A stretch of DNA of 64,000 nt. It comes from Falsiroseomonas tokyonensis. Its GTDB lineage: Bacteria > Pseudomonadota > Alphaproteobacteria > Acetobacterales > Acetobacteraceae. This document shows, piece by piece, positions 58,281-64,000 of this stretch. Where the stretch lies: positions 62,001 through 126,000 of the forward strand of contig NZ_JAFNJS010000008.1 in the NCBI RefSeq assembly GCF_019024325.1. The letters run 5' to 3'. Each line of letters starts with the position of its first letter. Position 1 is the first letter of the stretch. The translations under genes were made by a program, and so were the position numbers. The notes under the pieces are model-generated. The model made no database searches. It was not told the DNA's origin and worked only from the letters and a program-made list of their open reading frames with translations.

Positions 58281-59321
58281 ATGTCGATCATCGGCAGCAT
58301 CGGCAATCTCGCGGTGGACCAGGCGGCGCTGCGCGCGCGGCTCGACACCGCCTCGCGCCAGGTCTCCACCGGGCAGAAGGCGGAAGTCTTCGGCGACCTG
58401 AAGCCGGAGGCGCGGCGCGCCATCGACCTGCGCGGCGAGGTCGGGCGGCGCGAGGCCTATTCGAATGCGGCGGACCGCGCGCTGGGCCGCGCCGGGGCGA
58501 CGCAGACGGTGCTCAGCCGGCTGCACGACATCTCCGCGACACTGGGCGCGCAGGCGCTGCGGTCGAAGACCCTGTCCTCGACCGATGCGGAGAACCTGGC
58601 CAGCACCGCCGCGGCGGCGCTGGAGGAGGTGGCGGCGCTGCTGAACACGCGCCATGGCGGCGAATACCTGTTCGGCGGATCGGACGTGGACCAGCCGCCG
58701 GTGCCGGATGCCGCCAATATCGTCACCAGCCCGATGGCCACCGCCATCGCCACCGCGGTCGCCACGCTGGATGCGACCAATGCGGCGACCGTGCTGGCCG
58801 ATTCGGTCACCGCCGCCACGGCCGCCGCCACCACGCCCTTCTCCGCCTTCCTGGAGGGCGCCGGGCTGACCGAGGCGACGCGCGCCGTGCAGGTGGCGGA
58901 TGGCGAGCGAGTGGAGATCGGCGTCTTCGCCAATCGCGCCCAGGACGGGGAGGTGACGGCCAGCTGGGGCCGCGAATTGCTGCGCAACCTGGCGGTGCTG
59001 GCGGCGACCACGCCGGCCCAGGCGGCGGAAGGCGGCGGCTGGTCCGCGCTGATGGACGGCGTGGCGAGCGCGATTGCCGAGGCCTCCACCGCGCTGGCCA
59101 CCGAACAGGCGATACTGGGTGCGGCGGAGCTGCGCATCGGCACCACGCGCGATCGCCACCAGGACACGCTGGTGGCGGTGCGCACGCAGCTGGGATCGGT
59201 GGAGGAGGTGGACCTGGCGCAGGCATCGGCCGAGCTCAGCCAGCTGAAATCGCGGCTGGAGGCCAGCTACGAGGCCACCGGCATGCTCTCCCGCCTGTCG
59301 CTGGCGCAGCTGCTGCGCTGA
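58281..59321 (+). CDS. flgL: Flagellar hook-associated protein 3 FlgL
   Basis: FlgL forms the second junction ring, on which the filament grows. The 346-residue protein has flagellin-like N-terminal coils ('AVDQAALRARLDTASRQVSTGQKAEVFGDLKPEARRAIDLRGEVGRREAYSNAADRALGRAGATQTVLSRLHDISATL', 'GEYLFGGSD') and the C-terminal helix 'VEEVDLAQASAELSQLKSRLEASYEATGMLSRLSLAQLLR'. The middle is alanine/threonine rich. It is the last gene of the flgE unit. Confidence 0.93.
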   Translation: MSIIGSIGNLAVDQAALRARLDTASRQVSTGQKAEVFGDLKPEARRAIDLRGEVGRREAYSNAADRALGRAGATQTVLSRLHDISATLGAQALRSKTLSSTDAENLASTAAAALEEVAALLNTRHGGEYLFGGSDVDQPPVPDAANIVTSPMATAIATAVATLDATNAATVLADSVTAATAAATTPFSAFLEGAGLTEATRAVQVADGERVEIGVFANRAQDGEVTASWGRELLRNLAVLAATTPAQAAEGGGWSALMDGVASAIAEASTALATEQAILGAAELRIGTTRDRHQDTLVAVRTQLGSVEEVDLAQASAELSQLKSRLEASYEATGMLSRLSLAQLLR

Positions 59322-59513
59322 GGTCGGCACAGATGGCCGGGGGCTTCCGGCCTTCAAGCCTGGTTAAGCCAGATGCGCGATGATGCAGGGGTGGGACGCG
59401 CCCCGGCGGGATGGCCGAGGCAAGGCCTGCAGCCTCGTAGGAACGAGCGCGTGGCGCAGGCTGCGTGTTGGCGAAAGATTCGCGACGGTCGGCATCCGCC
59501 GGCACCCCGGCCT

Positions 59514-59534
59514 GGCGGGAAATGTTTCCCCGCC
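59514..59534. promoter_or_regulatory. Inverted repeat upstream of flbT
   Basis: GGCGGGAAA and TTTCCCCGCC face each other across 2 bp (one bulged C), ending 28 bp before the flbT start. It may be an operator or a leader hairpin. The rest of the 241-bp gap between flgL and flbT holds no gene, and no sigma-54 site with correct spacing was seen. Confidence 0.4.
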
Positions 59535-59562
59535 GCCAAGCCGACAGACTTGGGAGAGTGGC

Positions 59563-60036
59563 ATGTCCACGTTGGTGCTCGAGATGCGGGCTGGCGAGTT
59601 GATGGTGGTGAACGGCGCCTCGCTGCGGTTCCGCAGCCGGACCCGGGTCGAGCTGGTGGCCAAGGCGCGGTTTCTCTTCGGCAAGCAGGTGATGTCGCCG
59701 GAGGCGGCGAATACGCCGTCGCGCCGGATCTATTTCGCGCTGCAATGCGCCTATGTCGGGCCGGAGGAGGAGCGCGAGGCGGCGATGGCCGATGCGCATC
59801 GCCTGGTGGCCGAGTTCCAGGAGGCGACGACCTCCGACATGGCGCGGCAGCTGCTGGAGCGTTCGCTGGCCCTGGCCGAGCAGGACGAATGGTACCAGGC
59901 GCTGCGCCTGGTGCGCCATGTGATGCGGCACGAGGCGACGGTGCTGGGCCTGGATGTGCAGACCGGCCTGCCGGTGGCGCTGCCGGGCCAGGTTGCCGCC
60001 GCCGGCGCCAGCGCGATCAGGCCGCATCTGGACTAG
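59563..60036 (+). CDS. flbT: Flagellin mRNA regulator FlbT
   Basis: FlbT binds the 5' leader of flagellin mRNA and lowers its stability or translation until the hook is complete (known from Caulobacter). The 157-residue protein has the family opening 'MSTLVLEMRAGELMVVNGASLRFRSRTRVELVAKARFLFGKQVM', 'ARQLLERSLALAEQDEWYQALRLVRHVMRHEATVLG'. A GGGAGAG motif precedes ATG 59563; the upstream frame to 59380 is not conserved. It directly precedes the flagellin gene, whose 194-bp leader is the likely target. Confidence 0.93.
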   Translation: MSTLVLEMRAGELMVVNGASLRFRSRTRVELVAKARFLFGKQVMSPEAANTPSRRIYFALQCAYVGPEEEREAAMADAHRLVAEFQEATTSDMARQLLERSLALAEQDEWYQALRLVRHVMRHEATVLGLDVQTGLPVALPGQVAAAGASAIRPHLD

Positions 60037-60230
60037 ATTTTCCCGCCGCTGCGGGGCCCGGCTTTACGCCGGATTCATCCCCAGGCGGCAGGATGCAGAG
60101 GAAGGCCTGACAAGCGTCGGGCCTGCCACCGGGGGATGCGGCGCCAATCGGGCGCCAGTCCCGCGGTCCCGCGGACGGGAGGCAAAACGTCGCCCCGCAC
60201 GCGGAACGCCTTTCGAAGGAGATGGGGACG
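60037..60230 (+). promoter_or_regulatory. Flagellin promoter and structured leader
   Basis: The 194-bp gap before the flagellin gene contains several hairpins, notably GGCGCC-AATCG-GGCGCC (60140-60156), and a GC-rich CCGCGGTCCCGCGG block (60161-60174). An AAGGAG motif (60216-60221) lies 9 nt before ATG 60231. The leader is the expected target of FlbT; I found no sigma-54 site with correct spacing. Confidence 0.5.
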
Positions 60231-61421
60231 ATGTCCTCCGTCAACACCAATGCCGCCGCCATGGCGGCGATCCGCTCGCTGAACAATATCGGCAAGGACA
60301 TGGGCAAGACCCAGCAGCGGATCGAGACGAACCTGCGCATCAGCAAGGCGGATGACGACCCCGCCGTGTTTGCCATCGCGCAGAACATGCGCGCCGACCT
60401 GAACGGCATGACCGCGGTGAAGGACAGCCTGAAGTTCGGCAAGTCCGCGCTGACCGTGGCGCGCGACGCGGCGACGCAGATCTCCGACGAGCTGGGCCGG
60501 CTGAAGCAGACCATGACGCAGGGCCAGCAGCAGGGCCTGGATGCGGAGCAGATCAACAACCAGATCACCAACGCGCTGCAGAATATCGACGCCTTCGCCA
60601 ATTCCGCCACCTTCAATGGCGTGAACCTGCTGGTGAATGGCCTGACGGTGGACGGCGTGACCAATACCTCGGTCGACATCGTGCGCGACATCCAGGGCTC
60701 CGTCACCTCCGTGGCGGGCACCGACAGCACCGCGGCGGGCCTCGACCTGACCGGCCTGTCCGTCACCTCCGCCGCCCGCACCGTCACCTTCGACGACACG
60801 CTGGCGCCGGCGAATGGCGAGGTGCTGACCGTGACGGTGCAGCGCGACCTTGACGGCGACCCGGCGACGGCGCTGGAGGATGTGGACCTGGTCTTCGAGT
60901 TCAGCGATGGCTCCGCCGCGCTGGGCACCACGCCGGATCCGAACACCCGCGTCTATGACGTGCAGTTCGAGGCGACGGACAGCCCGCTGACCCGCGTGAC
61001 CGCGCTGATCACCCGCATGAAGGAAGCGGGCCTGGATGCCGGCCTGAACAGCGAGGGCGAGCTCTATATCCGCGGCAACTCGCAGGATGTCACCACCGAC
61101 ATCACGGGCGCCACGGTGGAAGCGGCACCTGCGGCCGGCACGGGCCAGGACGAGGCGATCGCCCTGGTGGAAGGCGCGATCGACCTGATGGGCACGCGGC
61201 TCGCCAACCTCGGCGCGAATATCCGCCAGGTCGATGGCCTGACGACCTTCACCACGCAGCTGAACGACTCGATCAAGGAAGGCCTCGGCGCGCTCGTCGA
61301 TGCCGACCTGGCGGAGGAAAGCGCGCGGCTGACCAGCCTGCAGACCAAGCAGCAGCTGGCCACGCAGTCGCTCTCCATCGCCAATGAGCAGAGCCAGTCG
61401 CTGCTGTCGCTGTTCCGATAA
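60231..61421 (+). CDS. Flagellin
   Basis: The 396-residue filament protein has the conserved N-terminal coil 'MSSVNTNAAAMAAIRSLNNIGKDMGKTQQRIETNLRISKADDDPAVFAIAQNMRADLNGM' and C-terminal coil 'LVDADLAEESARLTSLQTKQQLATQSLSIANEQSQSLLSLFR'. The exposed middle (residues 140-310) is short and variable. Its D0/D1 ends are of the alphaproteobacterial type. ATG 60222 abuts the Shine-Dalgarno motif AAGGAG; ATG 60231 has the correct spacing and gives the usual N-terminus. flbT lies before and flaF after it. Confidence 0.95.
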   Translation: MSSVNTNAAAMAAIRSLNNIGKDMGKTQQRIETNLRISKADDDPAVFAIAQNMRADLNGMTAVKDSLKFGKSALTVARDAATQISDELGRLKQTMTQGQQQGLDAEQINNQITNALQNIDAFANSATFNGVNLLVNGLTVDGVTNTSVDIVRDIQGSVTSVAGTDSTAAGLDLTGLSVTSAARTVTFDDTLAPANGEVLTVTVQRDLDGDPATALEDVDLVFEFSDGSAALGTTPDPNTRVYDVQFEATDSPLTRVTALITRMKEAGLDAGLNSEGELYIRGNSQDVTTDITGATVEAAPAAGTGQDEAIALVEGAIDLMGTRLANLGANIRQVDGLTTFTTQLNDSIKEGLGALVDADLAEESARLTSLQTKQQLATQSLSIANEQSQSLLSLFR

Positions 61422-61489
61422 GCAAGCTGAGGCGGGCGCCCGGGCCGTGAGGCCTCGGCGCCCGCCGCCGTTCCCGCGCTGGAGGATCC

Positions 61490-61888
61490 ATGAGCGTTTC
61501 GCGCTACGCCGCCACCCAGAACGCCGTCGCCTCTCCCCGCGAAATCGAATTGCGCGCCTTTCGCTACGTCAACGGGCTCATGGCCGGGGCGACCGATACG
61601 CGGTCGCGCGCCGTGGCCTTGGAAAAGGTGCATCGGCTGTGGTCGATGCTGATCAACGACCTCGGCTCGCCGGGCAACAAGCTGCCGGCGGAGCTGCGCG
61701 GGCGGCTGATCTCGCTCGGCATCTGGGCGCAGAAGGAAAGCGACCTGCGGCTGGACGATGGCGGCAGCCTGGAGCCGCTGATGGCGCTGCATCGCGACAT
61801 GATCGAGGCGCTGGAGGCGCAGCGCGCCCTGGCCCAGCCGCCGCTGCCCGCCACGCCCGCCATGGCCTTCACCAGCCGGGTCGCCTGA
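61490..61888 (+). CDS. flaF: Flagellar biosynthesis regulator FlaF
   Basis: FlaF works with FlbT and acts positively on flagellin synthesis or secretion, as known from Caulobacter and Brucella. The 132-residue protein shows 'YAATQNAVASPREIELRAFRYVNGLMAGA', 'LEKVHRLWSMLINDLGSPGNKLPAELRGRLISLGIWAQKESDLRL'. A GGAGG motif lies 5 bp before ATG 61490. The next gene begins 1 bp after its stop, so the two are translationally coupled. Confidence 0.93.
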   Translation: MSVSRYAATQNAVASPREIELRAFRYVNGLMAGATDTRSRAVALEKVHRLWSMLINDLGSPGNKLPAELRGRLISLGIWAQKESDLRLDDGGSLEPLMALHRDMIEALEAQRALAQPPLPATPAMAFTSRVA

Positions 61889-61889
61889 C

Positions 61890-63179
61890 ATGCTGCCGGG
61901 CCTCGGCGCGCTGACCGCACTTGCCGTCGCGCAGCGCGAAGGGGCCAATCTGCAGGCGCGTTTCACCGCCCGCCGCGACAACGAAGCCGCCATGGCCCGC
62001 TTCCGCGAGGCCGCGACCCAGCATCAGGATGTGGAATCCCTGCTGCAGGACCGCCGCACGCTGGGCGTGATGCTGGAAGCCTTCCAGCTGGAAGGCGAGA
62101 TCAACAAGCGCGGCATCCTGCGCAAGATCCTGACCGAGGATCCGGCGGCCGAGGGGAGCCTGGCCAACCGGCTGACCGACCGCCGCTGGCGCGAATTGGC
62201 CCGCGCCTTCGCGACGCGCGAAACCTCCACACAGACCACCACCGAAATCGCGGCGCTGAGCACCACGGCGATCGGCGAGCTTTCGCTCGCGCGCGTCTCC
62301 GGACTCAGCACCGACCAGCTGCGCGCGCTGACCTCGGCGCAGGTGCAGGCGCTGGATGCGGCGCAGGTCGCGGCCATCGGCAGCAGCGAGATCGCGGCGC
62401 TGGATGCGGGCGATCTGCGCGCGATGGATGCGACGCAGGTGGCGGCCCTTCGCCCCTCCCAGCTCTCGGCGCTGCGCACGGCGCAGCTGGCTGCCATCGA
62501 TGCGGCGGATTTCGCGCGGCTCGGCGTGGCGCAGCTCCGCGCGCTGTCCACCACGCAAATGGCGGCGGTGGCCACCAGCCAGCTCGCGGCGCTGGGCACG
62601 GAACAGCTGGCCGCCTTCTCGGCCAGCCAGGCGCGGGCCCTGGGCACGGCGCAGCGCGCGGCGCTGCAGCCGGCGCAGCTGCGCGCCCTCGGCACCTTCG
62701 GCCCGCCCACCGCGGCGGAGGAAGCGGCGGCGGCGGCGCTGGAACAGCGCAGCCCCTTCGCCGATTCCGCGCTGCTGGACCGCGTGGTGGCGGATGCGAT
62801 GACCAATCGCTACGAGAAATCCATGGGCGAGGCCAATGCCGGGCTGCGGGAGGCGCTGTACTTCCTGCGCAATGCCTCGAAGATCACCTCGATGACGGAG
62901 CTGATGAGCGACAAGGCGATGACCGCGGTGGTGCGCGGCGCGCTGGGCCTGCCGGAAAGTTTCGGCGTGCTGGAATTCGACCAGCAGAAGTCGCTACTGA
63001 CGGCGCGGGTGAACCTGGACTCGCTGAAGGATCCGAAGGAAGCGGCGAAGCTGGCGCAGCGCTACCTGGCGCTGTCGGCGCCCTCGCAATCCGCCTCGAA
63101 CCCTGTGCTGGCCCTGTTCGGCGGCGGCGGGTCTTCGCTCAACAGCCTGATCGGCAGCGGGCTCTCGCTCAGCGCCTGA
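61890..63179 (+). CDS. DUF1217-type flagellar-locus protein with an 18-copy octapeptide repeat insertion
   Basis: The 429-residue protein has two halves resembling DUF1217: residues 35-110 ('RFREAATQHQDVESLLQDRRTLGVMLEAFQLEGEINKRGILRKILTEDPAAEGSLANRLTDRRWRELARAF') and residues 295-395 ('DRVVADAMTNRYEKSMGEANAGLREALYFLRNASKITSMTELMSDKAMTAVVRGALGLPESF'). Between them, residues 123-266 are 18 consecutive eight-residue repeats without a single insertion or deletion, consensus L-x-T/A-x-Q-L/V-x-A. DUF1217 proteins occur in flagellar clusters of alphaproteobacteria, function unknown. There is no signal peptide. It starts 1 bp after flaF. Its role may be in flagellar export or assembly; that is inference from position. 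Confidence 0.85.
   Translation: MLPGLGALTALAVAQREGANLQARFTARRDNEAAMARFREAATQHQDVESLLQDRRTLGVMLEAFQLEGEINKRGILRKILTEDPAAEGSLANRLTDRRWRELARAFATRETSTQTTTEIAALSTTAIGELSLARVSGLSTDQLRALTSAQVQALDAAQVAAIGSSEIAALDAGDLRAMDATQVAALRPSQLSALRTAQLAAIDAADFARLGVAQLRALSTTQMAAVATSQLAALGTEQLAAFSASQARALGTAQRAALQPAQLRALGTFGPPTAAEEAAAAALEQRSPFADSALLDRVVADAMTNRYEKSMGEANAGLREALYFLRNASKITSMTELMSDKAMTAVVRGALGLPESFGVLEFDQQKSLLTARVNLDSLKDPKEAAKLAQRYLALSAPSQSASNPVLALFGGGGSSLNSLIGSGLSLSA
62256..62687 (+). repeat. 18 tandem 24-bp units encoding an octapeptide repeat
   Basis: Units are in perfect register: LSTTAIGE, LSLARVSG, LSTDQLRA, LTSAQVQA, LDAAQVAA, IGSSEIAA, LDAGDLRA, MDATQVAA, LRPSQLSA, LRTAQLAA, IDAADFAR, LGVAQLRA, LSTTQMAA, VATSQLAA, LGTEQLAA, FSASQARA, LGTAQRAA, LQPAQLRA. 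The DNA units have diverged, so the array is old and held at protein level. Confidence 0.9.
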
Positions 63180-63285
63180 GGCGCATTCGGGGCGATGTCC
63201 CGAACCCTGTCATGACCCGGCCCGGCCGGGGGGCGCGGCACGGCCGCGCGGCGCGGCGCGGCCCGCGGGCGCGCGCGCATCGCCT

Positions 63286-63546
63286 TCAGCGGCTGACGTC
63301 GAGTTCCGGATCCGGCGCGGGCAGCGGCGGGTTGCGATAGGCGTCGATCTCCTTCGGCGTCGGGATGGATTGCCGCACCTCGCCATCCGGCGCGCGGAAT
63401 TCCACGACGACGAGCTGCAGCGCCGTCTCGATGCGCAGCTGGGTGGAAGGCGCCGGCGCCTCCGGCGGCGGGGCTGCCGGGGGCGGATTGCGGGGCGGGT
63501 CGGCGGCGGGCCGGACGGCCGCAACCGGAAGAGTGGCACTCAGCAT
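63286..63546 (-). CDS. Small FlaG-like protein of the flagellar locus
   Basis: The 86-residue protein has a proline-rich N-terminus and a C-terminal block 'TQLRIETALQLVVVEFRAPDGEVRQSIPTPKEIDAY'. This resembles the conserved end of FlaG-type proteins (a beta hairpin then '..R.IP..'), although the match is partial. It lies next to the flagellar cluster on the opposite strand. ATG 63546 is preferred over ATG 63585 because AGGAG lies 9 nt upstream of it. The name is tentative. Confidence 0.55.
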   Translation of the reverse strand: MLSATLPVAAVRPAADPPRNPPPAAPPPEAPAPSTQLRIETALQLVVVEFRAPDGEVRQSIPTPKEIDAYRNPPLPAPDPELDVSR

Positions 63547-63602
63547 GGCGAGAGACTCCTGCGTGGATATAAGACAACGCCTCATCTAACGGGACAGTGC
63601 TT

Positions 63603-63627
63603 GACGAAGCGTGAATCCCGCTTCGTC
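63603..63627. promoter_or_regulatory. 9-bp inverted repeat between divergent genes
   Basis: GACGAAGCG and CGCTTCGTC are perfect complements separated by 7 bp, in the 126-bp region between the FlaG-like gene and the AbrB-family gene. An AT-rich stretch AAAATATC follows at 63630-63637. It is a candidate operator shared by the two divergent genes. Confidence 0.5.
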
Positions 63628-63672
63628 GGAAAATATCGCGTCCCGGGTTTGACCAATGGGGGCCGCCGGCCA

Positions 63673-64000
63673 ATGCTGTGCCGCACAAGATTCGGTCCCG
63701 TGACGCCAAGCTCCCCCCCCTCCCCATCAGGCTCATCAACGGGCCGCGCGCCGGTCTCGGCCTATCTGCTCACCGCCCTGGTGGCGACGGCAGGCGGCGG
63801 CGTCGCTTGGCTGCTGCACATCCCCCTGCCCTGGATGCTGGGCGCCATGGCCGCCACCGGCGCGCTGGCTTGGCACGAGCGGGCTGCCGTCGCCGCGCCG
63901 GTGCGTCCGGTGGCGCTGCTGATGCTGGGCCTCGGCCTGGGCCAGACCTTCACCACTCCGGTGCTGGCGGCGCTGGCCACGGCGCTGCCCTGGCTGCTGG
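63673..64000 (+). CDS. AbrB-family membrane protein, 3' part cut off by the window edge
   Basis: The visible 109 residues contain three predicted helices with 'VSAYLLTALVATAGGGVAWLLHIPLPWMLGAMAATGALAW' and 'VRPVALLMLGLGLGQTFTTPVLAALATALPWLL'. This is the repeating pattern of the AbrB/AmoA-like family of membrane proteins, some of which regulate aidB or transport small molecules. ATG 63673 and an in-frame GTG at 63700 are both possible starts. The rest lies outside the window. Confidence 0.8.
   Translation, partial: MLCRTRFGPVTPSSPPSPSGSSTGRAPVSAYLLTALVATAGGGVAWLLHIPLPWMLGAMAATGALAWHERAAVAAPVRPVALLMLGLGLGQTFTTPVLAALATALPWLL

Noticed and set aside
59514-59534. Possible sigma-54 promoter before flbT (TGGCGGGAAATG...)
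   Set aside because: The GG-N10-GC spacing is not met; only the inverted repeat was kept.
60037-60230. Sigma-54 or sigma-28 promoter before the flagellin gene
   Set aside because: No element with correct spacing was found; one GGCGGCAGGA resembles the enhancer repeat but is a single copy.

Overview
The window is 64 kb of very GC-rich DNA from an alphaproteobacterium, most probably an Acetobacteraceae member close to Roseomonas. This rests on the base composition, the FlbT/FlaF pair around a flagellin, a Bug-type (TctC) binding protein, the lspA-DUF3035 pair and the standalone CheB. No ribosomal RNA, tRNA, CRISPR array, prophage or transposase gene was seen.

Layout. 1-7.6 kb: the front of a sensor kinase, a divergent amino-acid-type binding protein, a Bug binding protein, accA, an MFS exporter and a CHASE3 chemoreceptor. 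7.8-18.3 kb: an exopolysaccharide locus (priming sugar transferase, probable GT-D protein, Wzc-like co-polymerase with a degenerate ATP site, Wza-like lipoprotein, WecG/TagA transferase, flippase, FkbM methyltransferase, O-antigen polymerase/ligase-like protein). 18.6-23.8 kb: secA, a parvulin and argJ. 23.8-31.5 kb: a CheB-like methylesterase, a GNAT-Nudix fusion, a FitAB-like toxin-antitoxin pair with its operator, a MoCF/CinA-like protein, folE, a class A beta-lactamase with a divergent AmpR-like regulator, a RidA-like protein and a lipoprotein. 31.8-38.9 kb: hslO, a DUF3035 lipoprotein, lspA, ileS, azlD, azlC and recX. 39.1-47.3 kb: two proteins sharing a GNPP-type repeat, argD-argF, a membrane glycosyltransferase, an M16 peptidase pair and a small secreted protein. 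47.5-52.5 kb: a hybrid sensor kinase and pgi. 52.5-63.6 kb: a late flagellar cluster (flgD, fliK, flgE, flgK, flgL, flbT, flagellin, flaF, a DUF1217 protein and a FlaG-like protein). The window ends in an AbrB-family membrane protein.

How it fits together. The polysaccharide genes cover priming, export, chain-length control, flipping and polymerisation. The flagellar genes build the hook, junction and filament, with the FlbT/FlaF post-transcriptional regulators flanking the flagellin. Between fliK and flgE lie two divergent sigma-54-type promoters with three phased direct repeats between them, which suggests one shared enhancer for hook-stage genes. The most unusual gene product is the DUF1217 protein after flaF, which carries 18 uninterrupted eight-residue repeats inserted between the two halves of its conserved domain. 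Several intergenic gaps hold structured, probably dispersed repeats: a large inverted pair at 31.5-31.8 kb, a 130-bp element with 15-bp terminal inverted repeats at 34.0 kb with a relative at 40.2 kb, and a three-hairpin array at 46.8 kb. All calls come from reading the sequence; no database search was possible.
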